A stretch of 64,000 bases of DNA from Glandiceps talaboti (lineage: Eukaryota; Hemichordata; Enteropneusta; Spengelidae): positions 13,593,501 to 13,657,500 of the forward strand of contig NC_135558.1 of assembly GCF_964340395.1 (NCBI RefSeq), given 5' to 3'. A program made the translations under genes and the position numbers. This document shows positions 35,955-48,419 of the stretch, one piece after another. The notes beneath the pieces are model-generated. The model saw only the letters and a program-made list of their open reading frames with translations. It had not been told where the DNA came from and searched no databases. Position 1 is the first letter of the stretch, and each line of letters begins with the position of its first letter.

Positions 35955-36040
35955 TAGCAGTTTTTATCACTTTTGTTGTTGTTTTCAGCGCCTATGAACT
36001 TTTAGAATATATAGCGCTTTACAAATGCTATTATTTCAAA
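35955..36040 (+). mobile_element. Possible SINE/LINE 3' tail fragment
   Basis: tatatagcgctttacaaatg ctattattt resembles the 3' tails common to L2/CR1-type LINEs and SINEs that borrow them (gcgctt...acaa..attatt). It is preceded by (gtt)n. No further homology visible. Confidence 0.4.
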
Positions 36041-36627
36041 ATATGTTTTCTGTTGCAGCCATTGCAGCTTTAAATAAATAAATGTTACACCACAAATGAT
36101 GTACATTATTTTTGTTGACAGCACATAAAATGTTTAATTTGCTAGACAAAAATAGATACACTGTGAATCAAGAACCAACCCCCAAGCATATTCTGTGAAC
36201 ATTCATGATTCAATCTTGCTTATAATAACCAACTTCCAAGTCCTTTACATTGTGTACAATAACATATATTTGTAAAGTTTTAAAAGCTTGTTATTAAACA
36301 TTACAAGAGATTACTAGTATCTGGTACACTATCTGGTATTATTATGCTCATGAATTGTTATAAGATATATGATTAATTTGATAGGGAACCAAAGTAAGAT
36401 GAGAAAGGCTTTAGATACATTTGGTTTATTAATGTTTGGTAGATTGGCACTAGTCACTCGGGTGGACTTTTATTCTTTATCGTCTCATAAATCTTCAAAT
36501 GTTTTGAGTTTGTAATTCACTTTTAGTTTCAGATTAAGTAAGGAAAGTCAGAATCCTTCCCATTTAAATTTTTTCCAGTTACTATAGTAGCCATCTGTAG
36601 GTTTTTGCAATCAGGCGACTGTTTTGC

Positions 36628-36678
36628 AATCACTGACTGACTGACTGACTGACTGACTCACTCACTCACTCACTCAGG
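36628..36678. repeat. (ACTG)n(ACTC)n microsatellite
   Basis: gactgactgactgactgact then cactcactcactcactcag. Confidence 0.95.
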
Positions 36679-38129
36679 CTTTCATTTCACATTCTAGAAC
36701 ACAGTTGTGCTTCAAAGACGGCTATTTTCTTCAAATAAAAAATGGGAAAAAGCATGGTGACTTTATAATAAGCAAGTCTATTATAATGTGAATTTACCTA
36801 GTAACCATAATGAGACACTGATTGAATTTCACAAAATGTTGTTCCCTGAGGTTATTTCATCTTCACTTTGTTTTTTGTACTAAGCTAAGAAATACATGTA
36901 CTCAGTCCATCTACATATGGTTTACAGTACAGCTGCAGATCACCAACTCTCAAGTTACGCACAAACTCCATATAAATATCTGTCAATCATTACTTAATGG
37001 ACGAAGCAAGAAAAATGATAATGACCAATATTCCATAAATGCATCTCACATTACACATATTCTTTACTTTATTTAGCAATTTTCAATAATATCTCGGAGC
37101 GTATGTAAGTGCTTGGTTGCAGGAAACACTTCGAATTTCAAGGTCCTGTTACTATTCAGTTTGTTAAATATCATTATGACGATATTACAAAAGTTGTGCT
37201 TTGTATCTAAGTGCAAAGTGCTGTACCGGGACAGTTACACAAAATACTTCAATTTGCAATATTTCTATAGAACTGTTTGTTTTGATTATTTAATTGAGAG
37301 AAATTAATAACAAAAGAAAAAAAAGTTATGCTAAAGAGAACGCCACTACAGGAAATGAAGACAGTTTTAGAAACTTCATTATTTCAACCCACTTAAAATT
37401 CATGCGACTGCCATGAAACAGTACTTTGAAATAAGTTGTGTAATATATATGATTTGATGCCAATGACGTATAGTGGGTGATCCAAAGAGTCTATCGGCAC
37501 AAAGTTTGACGCATTGCTCCTTGAATCTTGGTACTTGATAAATATGATGCCCATGATGTCTAGGTAAAGGCAAAAGTCTATTTGTATATATGCTTTGATA
37601 GTAACCACATAAATCTTGCAAAGAGTTCATTATAAACCTGAAATACTTTATTGTCCCTTTCTGTCAGTTCCATATCAAATCATACGTGTGAGTCTAAGTA
37701 CAATAACAGCATATTCCTTTTAAATCTGTCCAAATACTTGTGTACTACAGCATCCTTCCTACGATCTTCAATGTATATCTCTTATCCCTGTCAAACATCA
37801 TGTATTGATTTATACATGTAAAGAGTAACTGATCCAGACGCAATAACATCATAACATTGTTACCCAATTTGGTATAAATCTTTCAGAGGCTCATTACACA
37901 AAATAGATGTTCTTCCTCTCTTGATCTGTTTTTCTTCTACAAGAGGGCATGTATCATTTGGAAAGTTAATATTCTCATGACCTTTCCTAGAAGACAGGAT
38001 TTGTATCAGTCAATTAACTTGAAACCTAAACCAGAGAGTTATAAAGGTTGGGTTTAAGACTTCAGTGTAGAGAGTAAACAGACTAGTTTTCGTCTTGATG
38101 ATGTTTTGATATATTTCCTGTTACACTAT

Positions 38130-38445
38130 GCACGAGCCAGGTTCAACCAAAAATATAGAATATATACTCTGGTCATTCTATGTCATGACAACGTGCGTCT
38201 ATTGTCATGACAATGCGTGTTTATGACATCGGTTCTGCAGTTTTCGAAAATTGAGTTAAAACACTCAAAATTGCCTTTACTTTACCCAATTTTTTTTTTA
38301 CTGCCGATGGTATAATTATGATAATCCCAATATCTTTCTTCATTAAGCTTGAAAATACTTTAGGTTGTCACTAGCCGTCTAGTAACTCATAGTGACATGG
38401 ACCCCTTAGGCCATGATTGGCTGAACAAAGAAAAATGTTGGGAAT
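38130..38445 (-). mobile_element. Palindromic element, family E copy 3
   Basis: Inverse orientation to copies 1 and 2: gcacgagccaggttcaacca, then agaatatatactctggtcat, tgtcatgacaacgtgcgtct, cggttctgcagttttcg, then the hairpin ggttgtcactagccgtctag / taactcatagtgacatgg, ccccttagg, and gaacaaagaaaaatgttggg. Confidence 0.8.
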
Positions 38446-38501
38446 ACTATCTAATAGTCCAAACTACCATTAAATCAGCAATGTAAATAAATTACATCTA
38501 C

Positions 38502-38575
38502 CTGGAGGATGTTGAGCCCGAGCTCTTCATCTGATATCAATTTATACGTCAAACAATCGATCGTATCAACATAAC
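38502..38575 (-). CDS. Candidate exon of unknown identity (possible alternative 5' GABBR1 exon)
   Basis: On the minus strand 74 bp are bounded by an acceptor (atttcag) and a donor (gtagat). Only one frame is open: two bases, then 24 codons reading YVDTIDCLTYKLISDE then ELGLNILQ, leaving at phase 0. That is the phase needed to join the CKPGLG exon at 22034. Its base composition is less AT-rich than the flanks. The protein does not clearly match the expected GB1 segment ending in a DSK/DTQ-type motif. It could be chance, an alternative leader, or an exon of another gene. It overlaps nothing but lies just beyond a palindromic repeat copy. Confidence 0.2.
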
Positions 38576-38854
38576 CTGAAATCTATAACCTCTCCATGTC
38601 TGTTTCATACCTGTGTCCTTCACATTGTTTTCATTTTACATAAACTAGGGCAATGATAGATTCAAATGAAAACTGAATTGTCTCACCAAAAATCAAACTA
38701 GAGGGTTTTCAAAAGTTTTGACTGACTTTTGCCCTGTTAACATTGTTACATAGAAGAAGTTACCAGTTGTAATACGGACTTTCATGCTTTTGCAATCTTC
38801 AGACAACCTACATGTATATAATAATCTATCCAAATGCTGCAGATATTGCATTGC

Positions 38855-39360
38855 TTGCACACTGTCCTATATATATCCTATATATATATATAACTATAAA
38901 AAATAGTACAGTATCAAGTAAGATACACAGGAGCCGTTACACAGTGTTTCATGCTTACGCAATCATCAGACGACTAACGGTACAGTCAGTGATGTTCTAC
39001 TATAAAAGTTCAAAAATTCTAAAGTTCCATTTTTATTATATATATAATTATATATATATATAATACATATGAAATTGGTCATGTATATATGAATTATATA
39101 CAATGTATATAACTGTATATGTTTATGTATGTATATATGTATATATATATTTATATTTATGATATTATTTATATATACATGTATAGCTATAGTTAACGGC
39201 TCCTATGTATCTTACTTGACACTGTGTTATTTATTTATATCACTCTACATACATACAATTATGTATTGAGCACTGTTTACTCCAGCATAGACATTTTACA
39301 TACACTGAGTTTATAAACTATATAACTATATATAAAGTATATATATATAATACCAAATAG
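38855..39360. repeat. (TA)n-rich region with flanking inverted repeat
   Basis: tatatata-type tracts occupy most of 38865-39180 and 39300-39350. The segment cagtatcaagtaagatacac aggagccgtta (38909-) is mirrored at 39194-39228 (taacggctcctatgtatctt acttgacactg). These 33-bp arms enclose about 250 bp and could be a fold-back element holding an expanded TA tract. Confidence 0.7.
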
Positions 39361-40549
39361 CTTAGAAACAAATGAAACTCACCCAAATAAATGACTACAC
39401 ATGCACGTTCTGTATACTATGCGCATTCTCCACATGGAGGGTGCTATCTACAATATCATCGTGAGGCAGCCGGTCACAAATGAACCTACCCTGCACAAGC
39501 TTATGGGCTTTGCCTAGTTATAATATTAGATGATTGTTGATGACTGCAAACTTTATGATCTCCAGAACTAGACTGGGTATTATACAACTAATCATAGGAA
39601 AACTGATCGAAATAATGGCCAACATTCTGTCCACTGGAAAAATATTGATTATTATTTTTGCCAAAGTTCAACTTTAAATGTTGATCAATTTCAATAAAAT
39701 AAATATGAATATAAAGATTAAGTAAATTTAGGACATATACATTGTGTGTTTAATGTTTACTTTGCTCCAAAATATGAAAAAAAACAGACGTTTTCACCAT
39801 CAGAATTTCTGAAATTAATCTGGAAGGTGTATAATATTTACTTATAAGTTATAACCACAAATGTTAATACTTAGATCTTTCAAGAGCAAACAGCTGCCCA
39901 TTTGTAAATAGTAACAGTATATTAATTTATAAACACATCTGACTCCCTTATGTCAATATACAACATCAATATACAGATATGTTCTTCTATATTGATCTTT
40001 TTACTCTCCATTCCGACTTAACTATACACTTCTGACTTTTCCCACAACCTACGTGAACAATAAAAGTTAATTTTGCATGACGGCTCTACAACCAGTGACT
40101 GTAGTACATATATGTGAATGGTGATTCACTCAATCATACAACATCTCACCTTGTTTTCAAGGCTGGCATATACAAACACTGATTATTCTTAGACTATTAT
40201 CAGTTCATATTCCATTCTGTATCATAGATGTCTTTCATATTTTTTGTGTCGACACAGTTTTTTTTGCTTTGAAGGATACAGCTGTGTTTTGGTCTGATGA
40301 ACGTACAGGATATAGGGGAATGATTTTGTCTGTGATTACAGGGGGCACTGACTCCATCTGAATGTATATCTCTCTCTTTAAAGCCACTGGATGCAACTGG
40401 AACATTTTCGGAAACTGTTTTTGTTAGATATTTTTAAATGTAATATCATACATCCTGAAAAGTACTGATTAGTCACCCGAGTGGGTAAACGTTTGTAGCT
40501 GTACACTAACAGGGTGCGAAATTAACAGTAGTTCCATGTCCACATGCAG

Positions 40550-40750
40550 TGTCATGGGGGCTACCATAATTCGTAGCTGGTAGCCCACTCAGGCTACCAC
40601 TGATGATGGAACATTTACAGACATAAAATATTTCTATAACACATACATGTATTTCCAATAGAAGAACTCTGTTTTCAGTTCAGAAATACATGGCCACCAT
40701 CCTTGGGCTACCACTTTCTGAAATTGGTAGTCCACTAGGACTTCTAAAGA
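40550..40750. repeat. Two related 'gggctacca...tggtagcc/tccac' segments
   Basis: gggctaccataattcgtagc tggtagcccactcaggctac (40557-) and gggctaccactttctgaaat tggtagtccactaggac (40706-) share the same short palindromic design. They look like pieces of one dispersed repeat separated by about 105 bp. Confidence 0.55.
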
Positions 40751-41280
40751 AAAAAAAGTAAATGTCTACCCCTGACTTAAAATATGCATCCAATCAAAAT
40801 GATTTTTTTTGGGTGTGTACCCTAAAATCAGTGACTCCTACATAATCACAATGTCAATCTGATATTGCACTAATTATGGAGATTAAAGTCGCCCTCTAAT
40901 CAACATGTAGAACACTACATTTTCTAACCGGTAATGTTCTAAAATGTGTTCAATAACAGTAATTTTGTCTATTGTTAAAATGTACCAATAACATCAGATG
41001 ACATTGCCTTCTACTTGGGAAAATAAAACCACAAGTATTAAGGTGATTTCTTTTTCAGAAGTACAAATCAGTCAGTTACAAAATAGGAATTCCAGTTGAT
41101 TACATGTAGACGACACTCCCTATGTTGAGGTAGTTTAATGATGAAACCCTCCTTAGTTTAGTCACATGTACCATGATCCACAGTGACTACCTATCTTGGA
41201 TAGTTAAAGTCTCAAGTCTCCTTAAGTTAGTGATCATTTAAGGACCCCTTAACCAAAGCCATCAACTAGATAGATGAAAA

Positions 41281-41505
41281 CTTTTTTTGCGCAGTATTGT
41301 TGAGAAAGTTGAAAACTGTTCTTGAGGAGTAGTACGGTTATCATAAAGTTTGAAACTTTTGAGCAGTATGATATGCTGAAAGGTGAAAACTTTTTTTTTA
41401 GAGTAGTTTGGTTATCAGAAAGTTGAAATTGTTTTGAGCAGTATAGTTATGAGAAGGTTGAAAACTTTTCTTTAGAGTTTGGCTTTGTGAAAAGTTGAAA
41501 GAGAT
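41281..41505. repeat. Minisatellite, about five units of 40-60 bp
   Basis: Recurring agtatngttatgagaaagtt gaaaact-ttttt-tagagtag blocks, e.g. gcgcagtattgttgagaaag ttgaaaactg and gagcagtatagttatgagaa ggttgaaaac. Units are diverged and of unequal length. Confidence 0.8.
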
Positions 41506-42389
41506 AATGAGTGGGTGAGGAAACAAGGGTCTGGCACTGTGGATCATTTTAAATGTTGCTAATAAATGTTACGAATGCTATGAATGTTACTGACATACAC
41601 GATCTTATACCTTGCACTCATTATACCCTGTCAACAAAATGTTCACAATGTCATTTTATAAGATAACAGATAATTACAATTACTCTAAAAGCTAATATCA
41701 CTACCACTGTAAGTAATCCATTAAGAGATATTGCCACTATAGTACAATATCCACCAATGATACACTGTTACCCCCCCCAAGGGCATCATAGACAGATAAT
41801 TAGTGATATAGTCAGGAGTAATATACCGATTTGATCAATCTTTTAATCATACGGGACATTGCCTGGGAAGGGATGCCTAACGACGCATGTGCTTCTATCT
41901 GTTTTAACGTATGAATGCATATAGTAATTATATTGCACAAACTTTGCTATTAAAGTTTATACTGACTGGTTCTTGATTGATTTAGTTTGCTGTGAAATGT
42001 TGCTAAAACTTCCCTCATTAGATGGAATCATTATGCCTCGGGGACCACTTTTCCTGGAACTGAAAGTTCTTAAAATATCTCCAAACTTTACCTTATGAAA
42101 TCTTGTTCCTGGTTCCTTTGACATTATAAAAGGAATATGGGGTTTCCCTGTCTAGTTTTCAAGGAAATCCATGTTCTTTTATTTCCCATAAAGTTATAAC
42201 ACAATATTCAGTGGCCATATCGCGTCTAAAATGGCTTAATTTTGAGATAATTTTGACCTCTATCTGTACCCATTGTTTTTTTTGAGGATGCAATGCTTAC
42301 AAATAGAGGCCCAGAACATTCCCAATAGCTATCATTTTCCCCATTCTCTTTTCTAAAATTAAGTGTTCGCAGGTATGATTATATCAATG

Positions 42390-42860
42390 TCCGATATTTG
42401 TCTTCAGTCAGTTAGAAAATGCATGTGTGATGTGACATGAGTTTTTTCACTATTCATAGTCAACTCATAGTGACAATTAGGCCCATTATACCATGCATGT
42501 GTTGGGTTCAGCAAAAAACATGGAATATATACTCTGACTGTTCTACATCATGACAACTTACATCTATATCATGACAACATGTGTCTGCATCAATGGTTCT
42601 GCTGTGTTCGAAATATGAGTCAAAGCATTCAAAATAGATATTACTTTTCCTGAAAGTGTCAAATTACTTTCATTGATATTACTGGCAATGATATAATTAA
42701 TGTGATTCCCCAATATTTGTCTCATTCAGCCAGAAAATCTCGTGACCTAAGGGTTGTCAGTCCGAGTCTAGTGACTCGTAGTGACAAGCACCCCTTAACT
42801 CACTTGTATTTTATCCTTGACCGAACGAAGAAAAATATTGGGAAATACTTTACATTTATA
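42390..42860 (-). mobile_element. Palindromic element, family E copy 4, next to a partial copy
   Basis: The main copy, about 42495-42860: ccatgcatgtgttgggttca, ggaatatatactctgactgt, catgacaacatgtgtctgca, tggttctgctgtgttcgaaa, then the hairpin cgtgacctaagggttgtcag tccgagtc / gactcgtagtgacaagcacc cctta and gaacgaagaaaaatattggg. A partial copy at 42390-42495 carries actcatagtgacaattaggc. Same orientation as 38130-38445. Confidence 0.8.
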
Positions 42861-43982
42861 TAAGCCAAAAAATTCCTAGGCTTAACAAAGCAAAATATTG
42901 GGTATCGAATAATCCAAGTGGGATAACATGACATCATGATAGGTATCATATTTACCTGGTTATACTTTTCAAAGTTAATCTTTAATGGATATATATAGGA
43001 TTACAAGACAGTGTTATCATGGCAATCCATGAAAACCTTGCAGAAAAACTGAAATATAGATGGTGATAGATGAATCTTTAACATCTGATGGATAAGATGA
43101 AAATGTCCTGAGTTTTTTGCCTCATTTAAGTGTCCTCTCAGGGAGATGACAGAACTGCAGATACCATGTGTATACTAAACATTGGAGTTATCTATTATTT
43201 TGGAGGGGAGTCCATAGGTATAATGTAGTGAGAAGAAGGTGAGAAATACATGTAGATTTTATATATATCTAATATAAGTTGCACCCCTTTTACTGAAAAA
43301 ATTTGGTTTGAACTCTATGAAATATGGATGTCTGTCATTATGTATGTGGGTATGAGAAGAACTAAATAAATCTTTTGTTGAACTATGCCATTGTTCAATT
43401 TTTAAGATAACCCCCAATCACCCACTCTATTATGTATACCGTGTACATAATGTAAATGTATTGTACTGTTTTATAAGGATGATACACCCCGTTTCAGAAA
43501 TACTGAAATTACGTAAAACTAAAAATTTCATCAGTCGGCCTGAAGTCCAGGATAGGGCATGAAACTGTTGCCATTGAAAAACAACAGCAAGTCCAGTAGG
43601 ATAGATTATAAATAGTACTTCGTTATCGACTTCATACCTGGATGATTGTGAACATTCATAGAGGTATAAGAATTTCCCTTTTTTCAGGTTTAAAGTTTTA
43701 TTCATATTCAACCTGTTCCTTTTAATTATCATTTTGTTCAGATCATAGAAGATTTCTTCAAAAACAGCCCACTTACATGTAGGAGAAGGGTCTATAAATT
43801 TGGATTCAATCACTAAAAAATTTATTCATCACTTTTTTCCTCCTGCTAATGGTTCTTGAACAAGCATCCCTGACAAAGGGTGATAAATTCTGTTCAAATT
43901 TGGTTTGAAAAAAAGTCTGAAGTAAAATGCCAATTTTTGCTATTAAATACTGCTTAGGATCATTCCCTGTTGTTGGATGTCA

Positions 43983-44100
43983 TGCTAGTGAGATGAAAGT
44001 GATGATCCTGACACCATGATGAAAGTGATGATCCAGACACTATGATGAAACTGATGATCCTGACACTGTGATGAAACTGATGATCTTGATAGTGTGATGA
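43983..44100. repeat. Minisatellite, about 27-bp units
   Basis: Four to five units of gatgaaagtgatgatcctga cac(c/t)atgat with single-base changes. Confidence 0.92.
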
Positions 44101-44281
44101 CGACAATGTCTAGATCACCACACAACTGCCAAACATCCTACGCTTTATCGTAACTGTTTAATTACACCTAATAATGAAACACCTGTCCATGTGAAAATCC
44201 TAAGAGCTTTTTGTAAAGTTTAAGATGTAGGTTGGTTGAAGTTTAATGATTGACTGACTATAAGCCTAACATGATAAATAC

Positions 44282-44366
44282 CTGAAATGCAACAGTCCGT
44301 GACATTGATGGCGTAGAAAGAAAACGCATCGATCAAAGTCACAGCCAAAGTGGCAACGATACTGCG
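44282..44366 (-). CDS. Candidate exon of unknown identity with hydrophobic segment
   Basis: On the minus strand a donor (cag|gtattt) ends an open stretch of 28 codons plus one base. The reading is RSIVATLAVTLIDAFSFYA then INVTDCCIS, signal-peptide-like in composition but without a Met. A stop lies immediately upstream, so an acceptor would be needed at ttag|cgc, or five bases later at cgcag; both have poor pyrimidine tracts. The single trailing base is exactly what the candidate exon at 38575 needs (G+GT = Gly). The phase match is suggestive but no homology is recognised. Confidence 0.15.
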
Positions 44367-45240
44367 CTAATTAAATTGCTTAACCCGTAGGCAGTCTCGG
44401 CATTCAGATGATGAAATGACTGTGAGATGCACGTGCTATCAGTTATAAACCATCATCAGGTGCTAAGTCAAGAATACCTGAAACCAAATTACCAGTACGC
44501 TATTTAGATCAAGGGCACAATCTCTGAGTAATGAAACAAAAGGAACGGTAACTGCCCTGAAGTGGATCATATAAATACAATGTACTATATAGGTTTGAGA
44601 CTAAAAACACAGCTGCTCACATCCTAAGGTTACTATATGTAAGAATAATTGTTTTACAGTTAGGAGCACCTGATAAAATGCTGGCTATTAAAGTTGTTTA
44701 TAAAACTGGGGGTCTAGGTGGACTCAAAATTGCTAGTCCAGCAGCAATATCTAATAGCTAACTAGTTTAAATGTCATTGAATATCCTACAGTTGATTCAA
44801 GGTTATATTAGCTTCTCCAATGTCAAGTATCCAACATGCACTTCCCACTCAAAATACTCAACTAACTTCAACAAAACTCTTACTTTTTCTTTAAACTCAT
44901 CGCTTTCTTGTACTTCAATTTTCACTTGAATCATAAGAAGTATTCAGCATGAAAGTAAATATTCAACAAAAAATTTCATATATATGTGACACAATTATTT
45001 TATAAAGTGACACATTATATACATTTTCAAGTGTATGGCATTTTCATTTCAATAATTAGTAAAATATAACAAAAGCAATTTTCATTACTGTCCAATTAAT
45101 CATTATGATGGAATTGCCCTTAATATGACTTCATAAAAAAATAATATATGATATTAATCATAGATATTAGATATTACATGATGTGAGACGACTATGTATG
45201 GCAGTGTACCCTCTAGCTTTAATGAAAGACATAGGTTTAT

Positions 45241-45259
45241 GGGGGGGGGGGGGGGGGGG
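45241..45259. repeat. Poly-G tract (about 19 G)
   Basis: Uninterrupted G run after ggtttat; a second such run in the window (see 22704). Confidence 0.9.
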
Positions 45260-46266
45260 TTCCATTTCAAAATCCCATTGTGAGTGATTTCCAGTCAAAA
45301 TCATTACTCAATCACCTTTTATTCTGATGAAGGTATTTTTAAATCATGAACACATTTCCCACGTTATCGACCCTATGATAGGGAATTTTTATGGAAAAAA
45401 TGACCCATTATGGCAGTACATAACTATAATTATACATTTCTCTATGGGAGTAAACCACCCCTCCACCCTAGGGGTTTATTTCTGAGTTCTTGAAGTGAAC
45501 GAGTACAAACCCTTTCAGTCACATTGAATAGACAGTGATAAATGTAGTACTACATACTTTGTATTTTGGGTTCATAGCTATATTTTTCCAAACCACAGAA
45601 TATCACTTTACACGAATCAAGATGACTATTTTCCTCGATGCACAGTGATGAAAATTGAACTTGTACATATTCACTAAAAGTATGTGCCCCCAATCATAGA
45701 GAGGAAATATAACCATTCGCAAATCGGAAGTACAGCCAGTTCCAGAAGCTATTTTTACTTTATGCGAGTCGCATTTCTAGTTGCAGTCATTTGACACCGT
45801 TAAATAAATGCCAAGAAGGTGTTTCCATCGATATTGATTCTTTCACATTTTTATGTAATTTAATGTTAAAAGACATGGATAGGGCAAACGAATTCCTACA
45901 AGCTTCACAATCATATCACATTTCAGCTCTACACAATGTAGTTTACACGTTACCTTCCAATACTAAATACTAGCTAATAAAGATAATTACTCAACAAGAT
46001 TTAATTTCCTCCATTAGCTTGGTAACATTAATTGCAAAACAAAAATAGAAGGTTTAAAGTCTTATTCTCAGTGAAACTTATTAAGACTGAATTTGCTGAG
46101 AATTTGTTTTCTTAATAATTTTTACATTTCTCAATCTAGAAATAAATCTTTATATTGTAATTAATTTCAACAACACAAACCTTATTATAGCCATCAACTC
46201 TTTACCTTCCAAGTGAAAATTTAAAAAAAATTCATCATCTACATGTACTATTTCATTATTCCTTAA

Positions 46267-46555
46267 TATTTTTCTTTCTTCATCCAAGGAAAATATGAGT
46301 AACTTAAAGGGTCTTGTCTCTATGAATTTAAAGACGAGTATTTCCAGGGTGAACAAAGAAAAACATTGGTGAATAATATGCAGTGCAATCCACGAGCTTA
46401 ATCCATTTTAAAAATTGAGAAAATTAAATGACAATTTTGAATGTTTTGACTTAAATGTTCAGCACCACTGAACAAATGACATAGATGTGTGTTGTCATGA
46501 CATAAAATAACCAAGATATAATTTTCTGTTCAAACGTCTACAACTTTCCATTCAA
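46267..46555 (+). mobile_element. Palindromic element, family E copy 5 (diverged)
   Basis: ttttctttcttcatccaagg aaaatatgagt, then aaagggtcttgtctctatga, gaacaaagaaaaacattggt, ttgaatgttttgacttaaat, ccactgaacaaatgacatag, gtgtgttgtcatgacataa. Same order and orientation as 31078-31395, with a decayed hairpin. Confidence 0.7.
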
Positions 46556-46588
46556 ACGTCTACAACTTTCTGTGCAAACATCTACAGT
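46518..46588. repeat. Short tandem repeat, about 25-bp units
   Basis: ttctgttcaaacgtctacaa, then cattcaaacgtctacaactt, then ctgtgcaaacatctacagta: three diverged units. Confidence 0.75.
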
Positions 46589-47753
46589 ATAACTAAAGTA
46601 AAACCCAGCGTTCTCTATTTATCTGACACCACGGGTAATAGCAGTAAATGTTTGTTATAACATCACTTGCTTGGTGAACATCATTTGGGCACCCGAGTAA
46701 TAGAGATTCTGAAGTGAAATCTAGCAGTACTAGATATTTATCTATGTAAACGATAGTGGCATTTTTTGTTGTCGATATGACCAAGTTTTGACTGATCGCA
46801 TCTGAATACACTATGTGTCTAGAACATTGTCAGATTAGCACCTAAATACATGCTAATGTCCTACACACTTTAATAACCCATACAGCTTTTAGTCAGGTTA
46901 AAGGTGGTGTGGTTTAGTTGTGGGGGGCACTCACTAAATGCTTATTATCAATCACTAGAGTAGCTTTTAATGCCTACTTTAACCCTTGCACATACCATCA
47001 ACGTGGTAACAGGTTCCATGCATCAGTTACACATTAAGCAGTTTATATTAGTAATCTGTCAACACTCATGCATGCATTCATGAATGCAAGGAATGCCACA
47101 TTGTCGCCAAACGTTTGGTTGTATCATTTAAAGCTAAACTATTGATGGATGAACACTTGTATAATGGCTAGTACAGTGATGACAAGTCAATTTATTAATT
47201 GATATTGACATCCATGTAATCCAAACTTGATTTCTAAATGGATTTCTAAATGAAAATTCAAATATAGCAATGGCTAGTTGCCTTTGAAAGCAGTTAACAT
47301 ATATCATTTACATTAATATGATCAATTTACTGCAGTCAGTGACAATTCTACTACATTGATAGATGCTGTCAAAAGTTTAAAAAATCATTTAAAATATTCA
47401 GGTAATTGATAGGAGTTTTTTCTTTGAGTTGAAAACGTTACATGTATACACATATATAATACTACTGTACACTACATACAATTTTATTCTTGTGTTGAAC
47501 TTTGATCCCAAATATAAATTTGGAAACTGCACTCAAGCCTTGTATATCATAATTATCCATTAAAGTGGTCATACGAATGTGTATCTATTTTGGATTTTCA
47601 ATTCCTAAAACAATTCAACTATGTTTTTACACTTCGAAAAACAATGTGAAAAAAACATATACTAAATCTCAGTTTGTAACTCAATAAATTGCAAAACATT
47701 AAAAAATGTGTCAAATTTAAAATCTAATTATTTAATATTGTACGTACAATAAC

Positions 47754-47757
<4 letters not shown>

Positions 47758-47785
<28 letters not shown>
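47758..47785. repeat. Poly-T tract
   Basis: About 28 uninterrupted T, followed by acacattttttacttttttg. This could be the poly-A end of a minus-strand retroelement insertion, but no element body is recognised upstream on that strand. Confidence 0.9.
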
Positions 47786-47792
<7 letters not shown>

Positions 47793-48419
47793 TTTTACTT
47801 TTTTGTAATTCATTGACTTACAAATATGGATGTAGTCGATGCTATTTCACAGTATTTTTTTTAAGTAGGAAAACAATATAGTACAGTTGTCTTAATTAAG
47901 AATTAAAATCCAAAATAAATACCCATTTGTCATCCACTTTATAGTTACATGGACTTGGAAAAAAAAACCCTAATACTTCTATTCAAGTGGACAGGATGGA
48001 TTAGTGACGTGTATGAAATACAAATACATGTTAAAACCCTCTTGAATCATCCTGACATCGGACACACATCACTGTATCAAAATGAAAGATGAAGCATTTA
48101 ACCTAAAATTCTGCTGTAAAGGAAAGTCAAATATTAGAGAATTAACTCTGCAAACTTTTCCTATCCCCTGAAATCCTCCTGCTGAATGTTTCAAGCTTTG
48201 GACACACATGATAGTAGATTTAACTCATCTATGTGCTTTAGAAACAGTATTGCCATAGCAGAGGTCATGGTAGAAGATTAAGAGCATTCCAGGTTGGATA
48301 CCTTATGTGTGAGCAGGGCTATAGACTTTGAAGGTTGTCAATGACCTTTGTGACCTTTAAGACACTCTCATCACACACACACACTGGTATTTAGTATGTA
48401 CCAATAGTCCTATTAAGCC

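Noticed and set aside
43430-43813. 127-codon minus-strand ORF, the longest ORF not caused by a repeat
   Set aside because: No recognisable domain or family. By a rough estimate from AT content, about one ORF of this length is expected by chance in 64 kb. No supporting context.
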